A program made the translations under genes and the position numbers. From Cryptomeria japonica (Eukaryota; Streptophyta; Pinopsida; Cupressales; Cupressaceae), in assembly GCF_030272615.1 (NCBI RefSeq), contig NC_081415.1:190616270-190680269 (forward strand): a stretch of DNA of 64,000 nucleotides, given 5' to 3'. The notes under the pieces are model-generated. The model was not told the origin of the DNA. It saw only the letters and a list, made by a program, of their open reading frames with translations, and searched no databases. Below are positions 11,386 to 21,939 of the stretch, piece after piece (positions within the stretch are counted from its first letter, which is position 1; the number at the start of each line of letters is the position of its first letter).

Positions 11386-12230
11386 CACATAGAAATGTTT
11401 GTTTCATTGGGTTTGTCTTCTTTGTTTAGTATGGATGGTTCTATGTTGGGAATTGAGCAAGTGTTAAACCAGGTAGAGTAGTTACAACAAGATAGGACCT
11501 TCCTATAAAGCTTGAGCAATCCTATTTTGGTGGAAGAGGTCTAGCATCTCTTGCATCCCCTGGCCTAGCTCTACGCGCTCTTGAAACTGGTTCATGATGA
11601 ACTAGGAAGCTTGTCATTCGATGAGATAATTTGTTTGGATTAGCACTACCAGAATTTGGAAGTGCAAGTGTTACCCTCCGAGGATGAATGGTTTCCATCG
11701 CTGCAGGTCTTCGATCTACTCCACCCTATTCTAGCTTCAAGTCTGGTCCTTGAACTAGCAATTTTGGGTTCTAGCATTCCACACACATAATTCCCCATTT
11801 AGTTGCCAAGAAATGTTAACATTATTTCAGAGTTGTCCGTAGGTGGCATTTTGATCGAGTGGCACCCATTCCTTTTGATTTTCTATCTATGCTTTCCATG
11901 CAAAACGCGCGAGCCAGGTGTCGTCTATGTGTTGCCTATGATCGTGAGCCAGGTAAAGACACTTGGTGTCTCCACGTTACATTATCGGATGCTCTCTCTA
12001 TGCTCATATTTTGGTTTCCCCCTGAGTTGTCGCGTATCCTCCATGATAGTTCATGAATCAGGCTATGATTTTCATCACGATTTTCTTGTTCGGTAGGTGC
12101 AGGGATTGCCACGATATGGTGGAAATAACAACTTTGGGGGTGATTTTGTAGAGTATGATCTCGCGGTGTGCCACGATAGGTTTTATTGTCAAAAGTAGCT
12201 GCAGGAAGGTTATTCATGTTGTGACCAGTT

Positions 12231-12790
12231 AGTTATGAGCCAGGGGCTCTATTTATGCTTATGTTTTCCTTGTTTAGAGGGTTCAAAATTTTAGAGAATT
12301 TTTCCAAAACTTTGGCTCATTAAGAGGCCTTTAAGTTAATGAAATTTTGTGAATGATAATCGTATCACATTGTGCCTGTGGCCTTTGTGATGATTTTATT
12401 TGAAACTTAATATATTAACTTCTGTGTTGTTTCCAAGTTCGTTAACTTCTTTGATATTTAGCGTGAGACTCTATGGATTAAACTTTGTCATGAGACTTGT
12501 TATCTATTTGATGAATGGTTAAATGTCATTTTATGTTAAATGAGTTCTTGTTGAATTATTCTCTCAAACTGTTTTGGGCATGTAGATTGTTGTCTGAGCT
12601 TTAAAACTACATATCTTAGGGTTTTATATGCTATTAATATTGTTCTTAAATGCTCTAGCGTATCGCCTAAGTAGTGTAGATCATTTTCTTTTTATTTTTC
12701 TCTTTGCCCTTTTCTCCCCAAATTATATGAAGAGCTAGCTTCTCAAACCCGGAGGTCATTTAGTGAGTTTCACGCAATAGGTCCCCCATC
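12231..12790. other. No gene seen; probable LTR or flank
   Basis: AT-rich sequence with stops in all frames. It may contain the 3' LTR of the preceding Tat-like element, but I found no matching copy in the window and no clear TG...CA ends with a duplicated target site. Confidence 0.3.
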
Positions 12791-14220
12791 ACTAAATTTC
12801 CCATAAGCTTGTTCACATTTAAGGTAAAATTAAGAGTCAATGGTAAGAAGATAGAGAACACTGGGAGAACAACATTGGTGGAAGAAAGCCCCATTGAATC
12901 ATCTAACAAACTAGAGGATGGAGAATTGTTGATGATGAGTAAAGATTTGTGTCATACCGGAGAGGATGAAGAGCCCTTGCAGAGGAGAAATTTGTTCAAG
13001 ACCATATGTAAGGTATCTAGTAAGTGTTGTAAAGTAGTTATTGATAGTGGTAGTTCAAATAATCTTGTTTCAGAAGAGATGGTGAATAAATTGAAGTTAG
13101 AAAGGTTGAGACACTCTAAGCCTTACTAGATAGCATGGATTCAGGATGATCAGAAGTTGTTAATAAGTGAGAAATGCTTGGTGAAATTTAAAATTTGAAA
13201 TTATCATGATGAAGTTTTGTGTGATATTATGCCTATGGATATCTATCACCTTTTGTTGGGTAGACCTTGGCAATTTGATAGGCATGCAATGCATGATCGA
13301 AGAAATAACATCTACATTATTGTAGCAAATGGGATGAAACAAACCTTATTACTCTTGGAGGAGCCCCTAAAGAGTGAAGTCTATGTGAATGCTAGAATAT
13401 TTTTGGTGGATGGAATGAGACATGAGAATGTGTGTTTTTCCTTAGTTCTTAAGAAGATTGAAAACCTAGAGAGTGAAGAACAACCAAAGGAGATAAAAGA
13501 GTTGGTGACAGAATATGAAGATACCATTTCACATAATGTGCCTGATGGATTACCATCTGTAAGGAGTATCAGTCATTGCATGGACCTGATTCCCAGAGCT
13601 AGTTTGCCTAACAAAGCTGCACACTGGATGACACCGACAAAGAATGAAGAGTAGAATAGACAAGTATAGGAATTGTTGAAGAAAGGTTTGATTAGAGAAA
13701 TTTCGAGCCCATGTGCAGTACCAGTAGTGTTAGCACCCTAGAAGAATGGAGAATGGAGGATGTTTACTGATTCCAGAGCAATAAATAAGATCAAAGTGAA
13801 GTAACGATTTCCTTTACCTAGGATGGATGACATGATGGATTATTTGAGTGGAGCCAAATACTACACAAAGATAGACTTGAAGAGTGGATATCATCGTATC
13901 AAAATCAGAGAAGGAGATGAGTGGAAGACAACATTCAAAACAAATAAGGGATTGTATGAATGGTTGGTGATGTCTTTTGGGTTGACCAATGCACCAAGTA
14001 CTTTCATGAGATTGATGAATGAGGTATTGAAGAAATTCATGGGCAAGTTTTTTATTGTTTATTTAGATGACATTATGATTTTTCACTAAGACAAAACAAG
14101 AGCATTTGTTGCATTTAAGACCATTTTTGCAGAAGTTGAGAGAAGAGAAGTTGTTGATAAACCTAAAGAGGTGTAGTTTCATGAAGGAAGAGTTGATAAA
14201 CCTAAAGTTGTTGAGAAAAG
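12791..14220 (+). pseudogene. Truncated Ty3/Gypsy protease-RT fragment
   Basis: A single frame runs from 12,809 to 14,089 with about six stops. The protease motif D-S-G-S-S-N-N starts at 13,043 and LLLGRPWQFD lies near 13,250. RT shows [62 protein letters not shown] and catalytic YLDD at 14,060-14,071. This is the ordinary Gypsy layout without an extra RNase H between PR and RT, so it is a different family from the element to its left. After the start of the RT thumb (LREEKLLINLKRCSF, about 14,128-14,175) the sequence breaks off into a short local duplication. Thumb, RNase H, integrase and 3' part are missing. Confidence 0.8.
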
Positions 14221-14225
14221 AGAAA

Positions 14226-15304
14226 TTGTTTGATTCTTTTTGGGCCGACCAGGTCCCTCTAGACCATATAAATCAATGTAATTTAGCATCATAATTCATC
14301 AAAGAGAATATAGGAGATATATCTTAGGATTTAGAGGTCTGGAGTTGACCGATTATGTAATTGAGCATGTATGTAACATGCTAGTGAGCCAAATCCTGTA
14401 ATTCAGGTGTTACCAGTTATTTGTAATCAGTTTTCATGATCTAATTCATTTAGTTTTGCATTGCCTCCATCATCTTGTCTTGATTTCATTGTTTTTTCTC
14501 TTGTTGCACGGTCTGGATAGATCTCATTGAGGTCCCTCCTAGAATCCTCGGTTCTTGGAAATCCTACATCAACCAAAAATATTTCTTTTTCAGTTTGTTT
14601 TCTATTTTGTAGTTTCAACATTTCTTTCTGCATTTTCTTGCATTTTCTCACCGAATCTTGCGTAGTTGGATTTTTCTTGTAAACATGATTATCTTCCTTA
14701 TTCATGTGCCGCAAGACATTTGGATCTTTTTTGGCAAGTTATCACTTCCGAATTCTGAGACAGTTTTCTAGCTTAGAAAACTGGAACCACTTGGACCTAT
14801 TAGCTATTGGTGAATCTTGTGGACCCTTTTCATAGTGTGTGGGGCCCTAATTCATTGATCGCAATGTTCCTTGGCATGTGTTAAACCTTCCCTTTGATCT
14901 GCACTTCATCCTTTGGATTTTTTTGAAGGATTCTCTTTGACGAAGGCCGACCTGGTGGTTTTTACACGTTTCAACATGCTCTTCGTTGTTTGATTCTTCT
15001 TGGGCAAATCACATCCCTCTAGACCATATAAATCAATATAATTTAGCATCATAATTCATCAGAGAGAATATAGGAGATATATCTTAGGATTTAGAGGTCC
15101 AGAGTTGACCGATTCTATAATTGAGCATGTATGTAACAGGCCAATGAGTTGAATCTTGTAGACTAGGTGTTATTGGTTATTTGTAATCAATTTTCATGAT
15201 CTAATTCATTCAATTTTTCATTAACTCCATCATTGCTTATCTTTATTTTGTTGGGTTTACTCTTTTTGCATGGTTTGGATAGATCTCATTGAGGTCCCTC
15301 CTAG
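14226..15304. repeat. Direct repeat pair, about 317 bp, 760 bp apart
   Basis: Copy 1 is 14,226-14,542 and copy 2 is 14,986-15,304. Both begin TTGTTTGATTCTT and end GATCTCATTGAGGTCCCTCC followed by TAG. They share TAGAGGT(C)...GAGTTGACCG and other blocks, with substitutions. The 443 bp between them (14,543-14,985) holds no recognisable gene. The arrangement fits remnants of LTRs or a large tandem duplication; flanking duplications were not found. Confidence 0.75.
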
Positions 15305-17165
15305 CCGTGACTGCACCAGGTAACCCACATCATTCTAGAATAATCATCAATCAACATGGAATTTATGTCACCCTGCACAATTATCACTCTTGTAGGACCA
15401 AACAAGTCAATATACACAAGATCTAACAATCCATTAGATGAATACAACTTACTCTTGAATGGAGTTCTTTTTTAGCTTTCCCAACTAACATTCTTTACAT
15501 ACCAGATTAGATGGCTTCACAATTTTAGGCAAATCTCTAATAGCTTGACTAGAACTTATCCTTATCATGCAGTCAAAGTTAAATGACACATCCTTCTATG
15601 CCACAATCGACTTTCATCTATCTAAGAAATCAAACAACTTTTCTCCCCAACATTCAAGTGAAAGATATTACATTTAGTCTTAGGTCTTGATGCAATCTCT
15701 ATACCAGAGGTATTTAGGATCTTGCATTTACCATTCTTGAATTGCAAATCATATCCCTTATCAACCATTTGTCCCACACTCAAAATATTATGCTTTAAAC
15801 CTTCAACATATAAGACAACATCATTATTATGCTTACCATCAAAAGAAATAGAACCTCTACTAAGAATCACACAAGCTTTGTCATCTCCAAATCTGACTAT
15901 ACAACCATCATACCTCTCCATATTCACAAATTTTCTTTTATCACCTATCATATGATGTGAACAACCATTTTCAATCATCTATTCATCTTTCTCTTCAATC
16001 TTAGTAGCCAAATATTTATCCTTAACAATACAGCTTGTAAAATTCACTAGTACTAGATAACCTTCCTTAATAGCAATAAATACAAATTTGTCTTTTGAAT
16101 TCCCATTCTTTGATTCTTCATTAGTCACACCTTCAATAGAAGTATAATAACATTTCTTTTGATTTATGTACATTTGGTTAGGCTTATAGGGCTTATCACA
16201 CTTCTCATATCTATCATGCTTGTCAGATCTATCATATTTATCATGCTTATCATACCTAGACATTCTTTCAGGACACCTAGAAGCAAAATGTCCTATCTTA
16301 TTACAAGAGAAACATTTCAAAGGTAACTTTCCATCTTACTTACCATCTCCCTTAGGAAATCTTCAAGCAGTAAGTGCTTCAAGCTCATCCAACTCCCTTT
16401 CTTATTCTTACATCTCTCTCATTTCTCTTTCATATCTAGAAACCCTACATGAACTCTCTCCAAAATCATACTTCTGCTTCCTGGATACAAAGGCTTTAAA
16501 TATAGTCTCAGATTTACCATCTAATTCTCCAAATTCACTCCACTCAAATGTAGCTAGCTTTCCAACCAACATGTCTCTCATCATAGTAGTCACACTTTAG
16601 ATCTCATCAATAGTAACTACTTTAGGTTTGTAAGCAGGAGGCAAGGATCTCATCACTTTAGCAACAATCTCATATTCTTCAAGAGTTCCACTGGCACATC
16701 TAATATCCATGACAAGTCCATTTACTTTACTCATAAAGGATATTATGCTCTCATCTTCTTTCATCTTCAATGTCTCATACTTTCCTTTCAAACTCTACAA
16801 CTTAGCAACTTTGGCTTGTGCATCTCCTTCATACAAGGTCTCTAACTTTTTCTAGATATCATCTAGCGTCTTTAGACCGATCACATTAGTCATCTCCGAA
16901 TTGGTAAAGTCACTCAATAATGCTTCCTTAGCTCTTATGTTATGTTCGGCATCCTTGATCTCAACAACAGTAACCAGTCCATTCTAAGGAACATTGTAGA
17001 CATTCTTTGTAATCTTCCAACAATCATCTCCAAGACATTTCAAGTGAACTTCCATCTAGTCATTCCATACATTATAATTGCTTCAATCAAATCTCGGACT
17101 CTCTTTCTTGAAAACATAGGTTTTCATCTTGGATCTCCTCAAGTGGTCAAGCTTTTTCTGGAGGA
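15305..17165 (-). pseudogene. Copia Gag-protease-GAG_pre-integrase
   Basis: Gag segments lie at 16,791-16,597 (MKEDESIISFMSKVNGLVMD) and 16,593-16,408. The knuckle KCFSCNKIGHFASRCPE lies at about 16,317-16,267, followed by an Asp/Lys/Tyr-rich run. The protease region (15,978-15,622) reads ENGCSHHMIGDKRKF where related copies have DSGCSxHM: the catalytic Asp is Asn and the next Ser is Gly-shifted, so catalysis is lost. VEGLKHNILSVGQMVDKGYD marks the region before GAG-pre-integrase. The polyprotein would drive particle assembly and processing. Stops and the Asp loss show decay. Confidence 0.75.
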
Positions 17166-17461
17166 TCTAGCTATGATACCAATTGTTGGCAACAACAATG
17201 AAGGAAAACTGAGAGGGGGGGTGGATCGGTTTTCATTGGATTAAACAATTTAAGCATAATTTTAGATCTAATCAACTACAAAAAGAATAAAGATAACAAC
17301 AACACACATAACACCAAGATTTTTGATGTGGAAAACCCAGTTAAGAGAAACACCACGGTGGGAACCTACCCACAATGAGATAATACTTTGTAGTAGTATG
17401 TGTAAATATTACAATGGGTAATGCACATGCATTCAGGTACACTGCCTAGAAGGCTACAAAT
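15305..17461 (-). mobile_element. Ty1/Copia fragment (5' LTR part, PBS, gag, PR, start of INT)
   Basis: Minus-strand order from right to left: LTR part 17,184-17,461, primer-binding site 17,170-17,181 (reads TGGTATCATAGC, one mismatch from the initiator tRNA-Met type), gag, zinc knuckle, protease, GAG-pre-integrase, and the start of integrase, which stops abruptly at 15,304. The plus-strand LTR start TGTTGGC and the G-run followed by TGGATCGG near 17,213-17,230 match the end structure of the other Copia LTRs in the window. RT and RNase H are missing. Confidence 0.8.
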
Positions 17462-17699
17462 TGTTAATCTTAGAGGATATGGTTAATACTAGGAGGGGGG
17501 GTGAATCAGTATTAACAATAAATTCAAATCTGAAACTCAACCTTATAAAACTTTCACCAAATCAAACAATATCCAACAACAAAACCATTTACCAATATCG
17601 ATATCTGTTGATAATCATCTGCTAATCTGATTTATCAAGTCTACACATTAAGTATTCATTAACCATGCATTAACTGAAAATAAAACATAACAACACATA
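17462..17699 (-). repeat. Copia LTR fragment
   Basis: Begins TGTTAATC and has a G-run followed by TGAATCAGTATTAA near 17,492-17,512, the structure seen at the plus-strand left end of minus-oriented Copia LTRs here. It is cut at 17,699/17,700 by the start of the miniature LTR element. No partner LTR is visible. Confidence 0.6.
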
Positions 17700-18654
17700 T
17701 GAAGAGGGGAAAATGGAATGAAATAGGTCAAATGATCAAAATGACAATGAAATAAGCATAAAAACACTAAAACATCAAGAGATCATTTTTACCTTGCTAT
17801 TTTACCTTCTCCTATGGATTGAGCTTGATGAAGTGGATGATGAGGATGCACCCTTGATGCTCCACTTAATGCATTGCTTGCTAGATTCAGATGTGGATTG
17901 ATCTCCTTTGTCCTCAACAAGATAGATTGATGGATTGGATTTGGATTCAAAGATTAAGGATGGATGGATTTGATAGAGGATTATGAAGAGGATGAGAGAA
18001 GAAATAGGTAGCATGACAATGCATCAGAAGTGGATGATTTGTGAGGAGAATAACATCCAATTTATACATTGGAGGAGGCCAATGGAGGGCCAAGATTGAT
18101 TTCCTTATGGAGGGTTGAGATTGATTTGAGATAGAAGGCATGGATCAAGGGTGCCTTGGGAAAATAAATAGGAATATAAAATTCCTTGGGAAAAAGGGGG
18201 GAGAACTTTGAATTGCAAACATGAGGAATTAAAAATTCCAAAATAAGGATGCATTGAGGGATTCAAATAAATTTGAATTTATTTGAGAGGCTCAATTTTT
18301 ATGTGACATGAGTGGGAATTAAAAATTGAGGGATAATGATAAGCATGATTATGAGAGATTCTAGAAGGATTAATTAGGTTTAGTGGGATTAGGAAAAAGT
18401 TATTTGTAGGATTCACATGAATAGGTTAATTAATTGAATGGGTTTAGAGGAAATAATTATTGGAGGGGACTTTAGAAGAATAGGGGAATAATTAATTTAT
18501 TTGATAAATTATTTATTGGACAATATTCATAGAATTAATTAAATTAGATTTAATTAACACTGAGAAGAATAAGGATAAAACAATTAAGTCAATTAATTAT
18601 GTTGACAAGCTTAAATTAATTAAATATTGATTTAATTAATTTTAGGTGTTTACG
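17700..18654 (-). repeat. LTR 'A1' (3' LTR) of a miniature LTR element
   Basis: On the minus strand it should start TGTAGACACCTAAAATTAAT; here the first bases are CGTAAACACC. It ends CCCCTCTTCA. It is a 955-bp near-copy of A2 (18,862-20,047 plus 37,585-37,771). Just outside its minus-strand start lies a purine run (18,655-18,671) that looks like a polypurine tract. Open reading frames inside are chance or degenerate. Confidence 0.75.
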
Positions 18655-18861
18655 TTTTTTCTCTCTTTGATCTAGCATCGTGAAATGATGTTATATCAAA
18701 GAAGAATAAAATGTAGTGGAAGAAAAGGATAAGGACTAGTAGCATGATGCCCCACTCATGAGATGAGGAAGAATGATAAGGAGGAAGGATGACGAGGAAG
18801 TAATAGTATGCCGCCTCAAGAGGACATGCAGGTTCGAAGAACATGGGTGTGCATGCCAGAA
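18655..18861 (-). other. 207-bp interior of the miniature LTR element
   Basis: Lies between the facing ends of LTRs A2 and A1. The A1-proximal end is a purine tract on the minus strand (AAAGAGAGAAAAAA), as expected of a PPT. The A2-proximal end reads TCTGGCATGCACACCC on the minus strand, starting two bases before a TGG; I cannot match it to a tRNA 3' end with confidence. No convincing protein is encoded. Confidence 0.5.
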
Positions 18862-20047
18862 TGAAGAGGGGAAAATGGAATGAAATAGGTCAAATGATCA
18901 AAATGACAATAAAATAAGCATAAATACACTAAAACATCAAGAGATCATTTTTACCTTGCTATTTTACCTTATCCTTTAGATTGAGCTTGATGAAGTGGAT
19001 GATAAGGATGCGCCCTTGATGCTCGACTTGATGTGTTGCTTGCTTGATTTGGATGTGGATTGATCTCCTTTGTGCTCAACAAGATCGATTGATGGATTGG
19101 ATTTGGATTGAAATATTAAGGATGGATGGATTTGATAGAAGATTATGAAGAGGATGAGAGACGAAATAGGTAGCATGACAATGCATGAGAAGTCAATGAT
19201 TTGTGAGGAGAATAGGCTCCAATTTATAGATTGGAGGAGGCCAATGGAGGGCCAAGATTGATTTCCTTATGGAGGGTTGAGATTGATTTGAGATAGAAGG
19301 CATTGATCAAGGGTACCTTGGAAAAAGAAAGAAATATTAAATTCCTTCGGAAAAAGGGCGGAGAAATTTAAATTTCAAACATGAGGAATTAAAAATTCCA
19401 AAATAAGGATGCTTTAAGAGATTCAAAGAAATTTGAATTTCTTTGAGAGGCTCAATTTTTTGATTAATTAAAAATAGGTTTTTGAAAGGAACCCGGAACC
19501 TTGTTACAAAGTAGGAGAAAGATAAAGCATTAAAGAGGCATAAAACAACAGTGCCTGATCACCCACACATAGAACAGTTCCCAGTCAAAACAAAAAGGGA
19601 ACACAAGACAAAGGATGCAACACTAGACAACCAAAGGAAAGCACAAAGACAACAAAAGGACAACTAAATTTTTCTCATAAGTTCTTCAGCATGAACCACC
19701 ATCTACTTCATATTGATCGTAGAATTTTTCATTTCTTCCAGCTCTTTTTCCTTGATATCAACCTATTTCTGAATGTTGGCCCTTGTTCTTTTTTCGTGAC
19801 TCTTCTTCTCCATCTGATCCTTATCATCCTCCTCGCCTTTAATCTATTCAAATTTGTTAATCAGGATGTTAACATGAGTGGGAATTAAAAATTGAGGGAT
19901 AATGATAAGCATGATTATGAGAGATTCTAGAAGGATTAATTAGGTTGAGTGGGACTAAGAAAAAGTGATTTGTAGGAATCGCATGAATAGGTTAATTAAT
20001 TAAAATTAATTAATTGAGTGGGTTTAGAGGAAATAATTATTGGAGGG
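18862..20047 (-). repeat. LTR 'A2' (5' LTR), left part
   Basis: Starts TGAAGAGGGGAAAATGGAAT, as A1 does. It contains a 403-bp insertion (19,461-19,863) and is split at 20,047 by a Copia element. The rest continues at 37,585-37,771. With both insertions removed the LTR is about 958 bp, almost equal to A1 (955 bp). Confidence 0.8.
19461..19863. mobile_element. 403-bp insertion with short terminal inverted repeats
   Basis: Absent from the matching place in A1. It begins TGATTAA and ends TTAATCA, a 7-bp perfect inverted repeat. The interior is non-coding-like, with a CA-rich left half and a T/C-rich right half. The size and ends suggest a MITE, but the target duplication is not clear, so a fragment of a larger transposon is possible. 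Confidence 0.4.
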
Positions 20048-21088
20048 TGTTAGGTCCCGGAGACAACTGAGAGGGGGGGTGAATCATTTGTCTAATAAAT
20101 TCAAACAAAAACTAACTTAATGCTTAATACCGGTAAACCAAACTTAATGTCAGTAGATAGCTTTATCAATTAATTGCAGTACTGATAAAGATTAATGCAT
20201 GAAATAGAAAGACAATCACATCCACAATGCATAACACAGATATTTGTACGTGGAAACCCTGTAAGGGGAAAAACTATAGTGGAAAACCTTACCCACAATC
20301 AGATGATACTACTGCAGATAGTATGTGTGTACAATATGGAGTGTGCACATGCAAAAAGGCCAACTGCCTAGAGCTCACTGCTCAATCACAAAATGGGATT
20401 CATACTGACTACAATTGGATGGTTAAGTCCAATGATAATGTAGTGCTCAGAATAGCATCTTCATATGCTGGATTCAGTACCGGTTTAGCTCTGATATGTA
20501 TTCTTCAAACCTTCCTTCAATCTTGAATGATGTCTGCATGTATAGCTCTGCTAATATTCACATATACCTTATTACTATCCTTTCTCAAAACTTATATCAA
20601 TCTCGCAAATGAGATCTTACATTTATACCATAACCTAAGACCAAATGAGTAGGTCGGCTCACTAAGAGATATTACAATAAAATCAATTACAAATAAATCA
20701 ATATTCAATGCATCATGTTGGCTCAATGTATTTACAATGATAACAAATCATCTTCATGACGTGTCATGCTAATCTGGAATATATATGTTTGCCGGTGCAT
20801 AACCTGGACCTATTTGCCAGTAACAACAAATATGCAAACCCGATTAGACCAATGAACAAATCACTAAAACCAAGTGTTCAAACAAGGTCTTCGACATAAC
20901 CAAGTAATCTCCAAGTCATTCCAAGTGTCAGTGAACAATATATCATGTCGTTGAACTAGATACTGGTGACTGTGCATAAGTCACTAATCATGTCAGTGAA
21001 TATAAACAAGAATCTCCAAGTGCTGATAGGTGTTGACAAGTGTTGACATCAATGAAAAAATTATACCAACATATCCAAAATATCAACA
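20048..21088 (-). repeat. 3' LTR of the 20-37.6 kb Copia element
   Basis: 1,041 bp, plus-strand start TGTTAGGTCCCGGAGACAAC, end CCAAAATATCAACA. It contains the G-run followed by TGAATCA, and the block GTGGAAACCCTGTAAGGGGA that is shared with the LTRs at 36.5, 42.7 and 48.7 kb. The adjacent minus-strand purine tract AAAGGGGGAGATT confirms that this is the 3' LTR. Confidence 0.85.
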
Positions 21089-21101
21089 ATCTCCCCCTTT
21101 G

Positions 21102-21939
21102 GCATTGATGGCAACACAAGATGGAAAAACCATCAAAGTGCCAAAATAGAAATGCCAAAAACCAAAAACCAACAATCTCCCCAAAATAACAATCTCTCCC
21201 TCCAAGGATAATGTGTTTTTCCATAACAATCTCTCCCCCTTTGACATCAAATACCAAAGCAATACAAAAACCAGATTCATAGATCTTATTACAAAATACC
21301 AACTTATCAATTTATTCAACTACTCCCCCTGAGAAGCAGCTCTCCTCATCAAAGTTGGAATAAAAGATTTCTCTGTTAATTCTATTAGTTGATGACAATA
21401 ATCAACTGTCTAAGTCTCTATTGGTGGGGGTATAACCCCAAGCTTCTCTCTGAGATATTCAAACGTCTCCTTAGGCAAATGCTTAGTAAAAATGTCTGCA
21501 ATCTGTTCTTAGTATTCACATAAACCAACTTCATTTCCTTTGCTTCAACATTCTCTTTAAGAAAATTGAATTTGATAGAAACATGTTTAGTCTTTGAGTG
21601 AAATACTAGATTCTTAGATATATCAATTGCTACCAAATTATCACAGTATATAGTTATAGGTTCCTTGCATTTTACCTTTATATCCTTCAACATTTGTTTT
21701 ATCCATAATACCTATCTACAACTAGTGGTTGCTGCAACATATTCTGATTCTACTGTTGATAAAGATGTGCAACTTTGTTTCTTGCTCAAACAAGAGATTA
21801 ATTTTCTTCCAAGAAAAAATGCTCCACCAGTGCTACTTTTCCTGTCATCTACACCTCCTGCCCAATTTGCATTTGTTTATGCACATAAATCAAAGTTTTC
21901 ATCTCTAGGATACCATAATCCAAGATTTGTAGTGCCTTG
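21102..21939 (-). pseudogene. Copia RNase H, 3' part of pol
   Basis: Minus strand 21,693-21,418 reads KEPITIYCDNLVAIDISKN and KHVSIKFNFLKENVEAKEMK, matching the RNase H C-terminal half of the 42.7-49.7 kb copy. The YCDN Asp is kept. Upstream, the SWLSKKQ-like section is readable around 21,850-21,750. The gene is cut at 21,939/21,940 by the giant-LTR element and resumes at 32,835. A frameshift near 21,505 destroys the last residues, where the sister copy reads IADIFTKPLPKK. Between the stop and the LTR (21,102-21,417) lies the 3' non-coding region with a second PPT-like tract near 21,231-21,244. Confidence 0.8.

Larger units (their letters stand above)
7800..12230 (+). pseudogene. Very long sense ORF after integrase, with Pro/Ser-rich and coiled-coil parts
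   Basis: One frame can be followed from about 7,800 to 10,055 with scattered TAG/TAA/TGA stops. A frame change near 10,057 leads on to about 11,300, and further changes lead to about 12,230. The order is: an alpha/beta-like N-terminal part (7,853-8,122 fully open); a Trp-rich part near 8,930-9,110; a Pro/Ser/Phe-rich low-complexity part (9,410-9,874 open); then a strongly charged heptad-like coiled coil at about 10,110-10,740 (for example ALNNVSSQLKGQEATRN). The C-terminal part has a 54-residue tandem duplication and ends near a segment reading VAYDREPGKDTWCLHVTLSD (about 11,930-11,990). The implied length is over 1,300 residues. I do not recognise the family. Its place marks it as a Tat-type additional ORF. 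Confidence 0.45.
1..12270 (+). mobile_element. Ty3/Gypsy retrotransposon, Tat-like, decayed, 5' end outside window
   Basis: The window opens inside gag. Domains run in order gag, zinc knuckle, aspartic protease, an RNase H domain, reverse transcriptase, Gypsy RNase H, integrase, then an antisense ORF and a long sense ORF. Order RT before integrase defines Ty3/Gypsy. Two RNase H domains and additional ORFs downstream of pol point to the Tat/Ogre group, in which such aORFs (for example the antisense gene of Grande) are known. Every domain carries stops or frameshifts. The 5' LTR lies upstream of base 1. The 3' LTR was not located with confidence: coding similarity fades near 12,230 and the next element starts near 12,790. 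The right boundary is therefore approximate. Confidence 0.75.

Noticed and set aside
11803-12217. Overlapping ORFs on both strands near 12 kb as a host gene
   Set aside because: Better explained as the decayed C-terminal end of the long retrotransposon ORF, which reads on through a frame change.
14226-15304. Direct repeats as a complete LTR pair of one small element
   Set aside because: No TG...CA ends, PBS, PPT or target duplication were found, so it is listed only as a repeat.
18650-18844. 64-codon hydrophobic ORF on the minus strand in the miniature element interior
   Set aside because: It is a translation of a purine tract and an AT-rich spacer, with no homologue pattern and no start context.
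18820-18861. tRNA-like sequence (GGTTCGAA, B-box-like)
   Set aside because: No A-box, no cloverleaf and no acceptor pairing could be drawn. It is probably chance.
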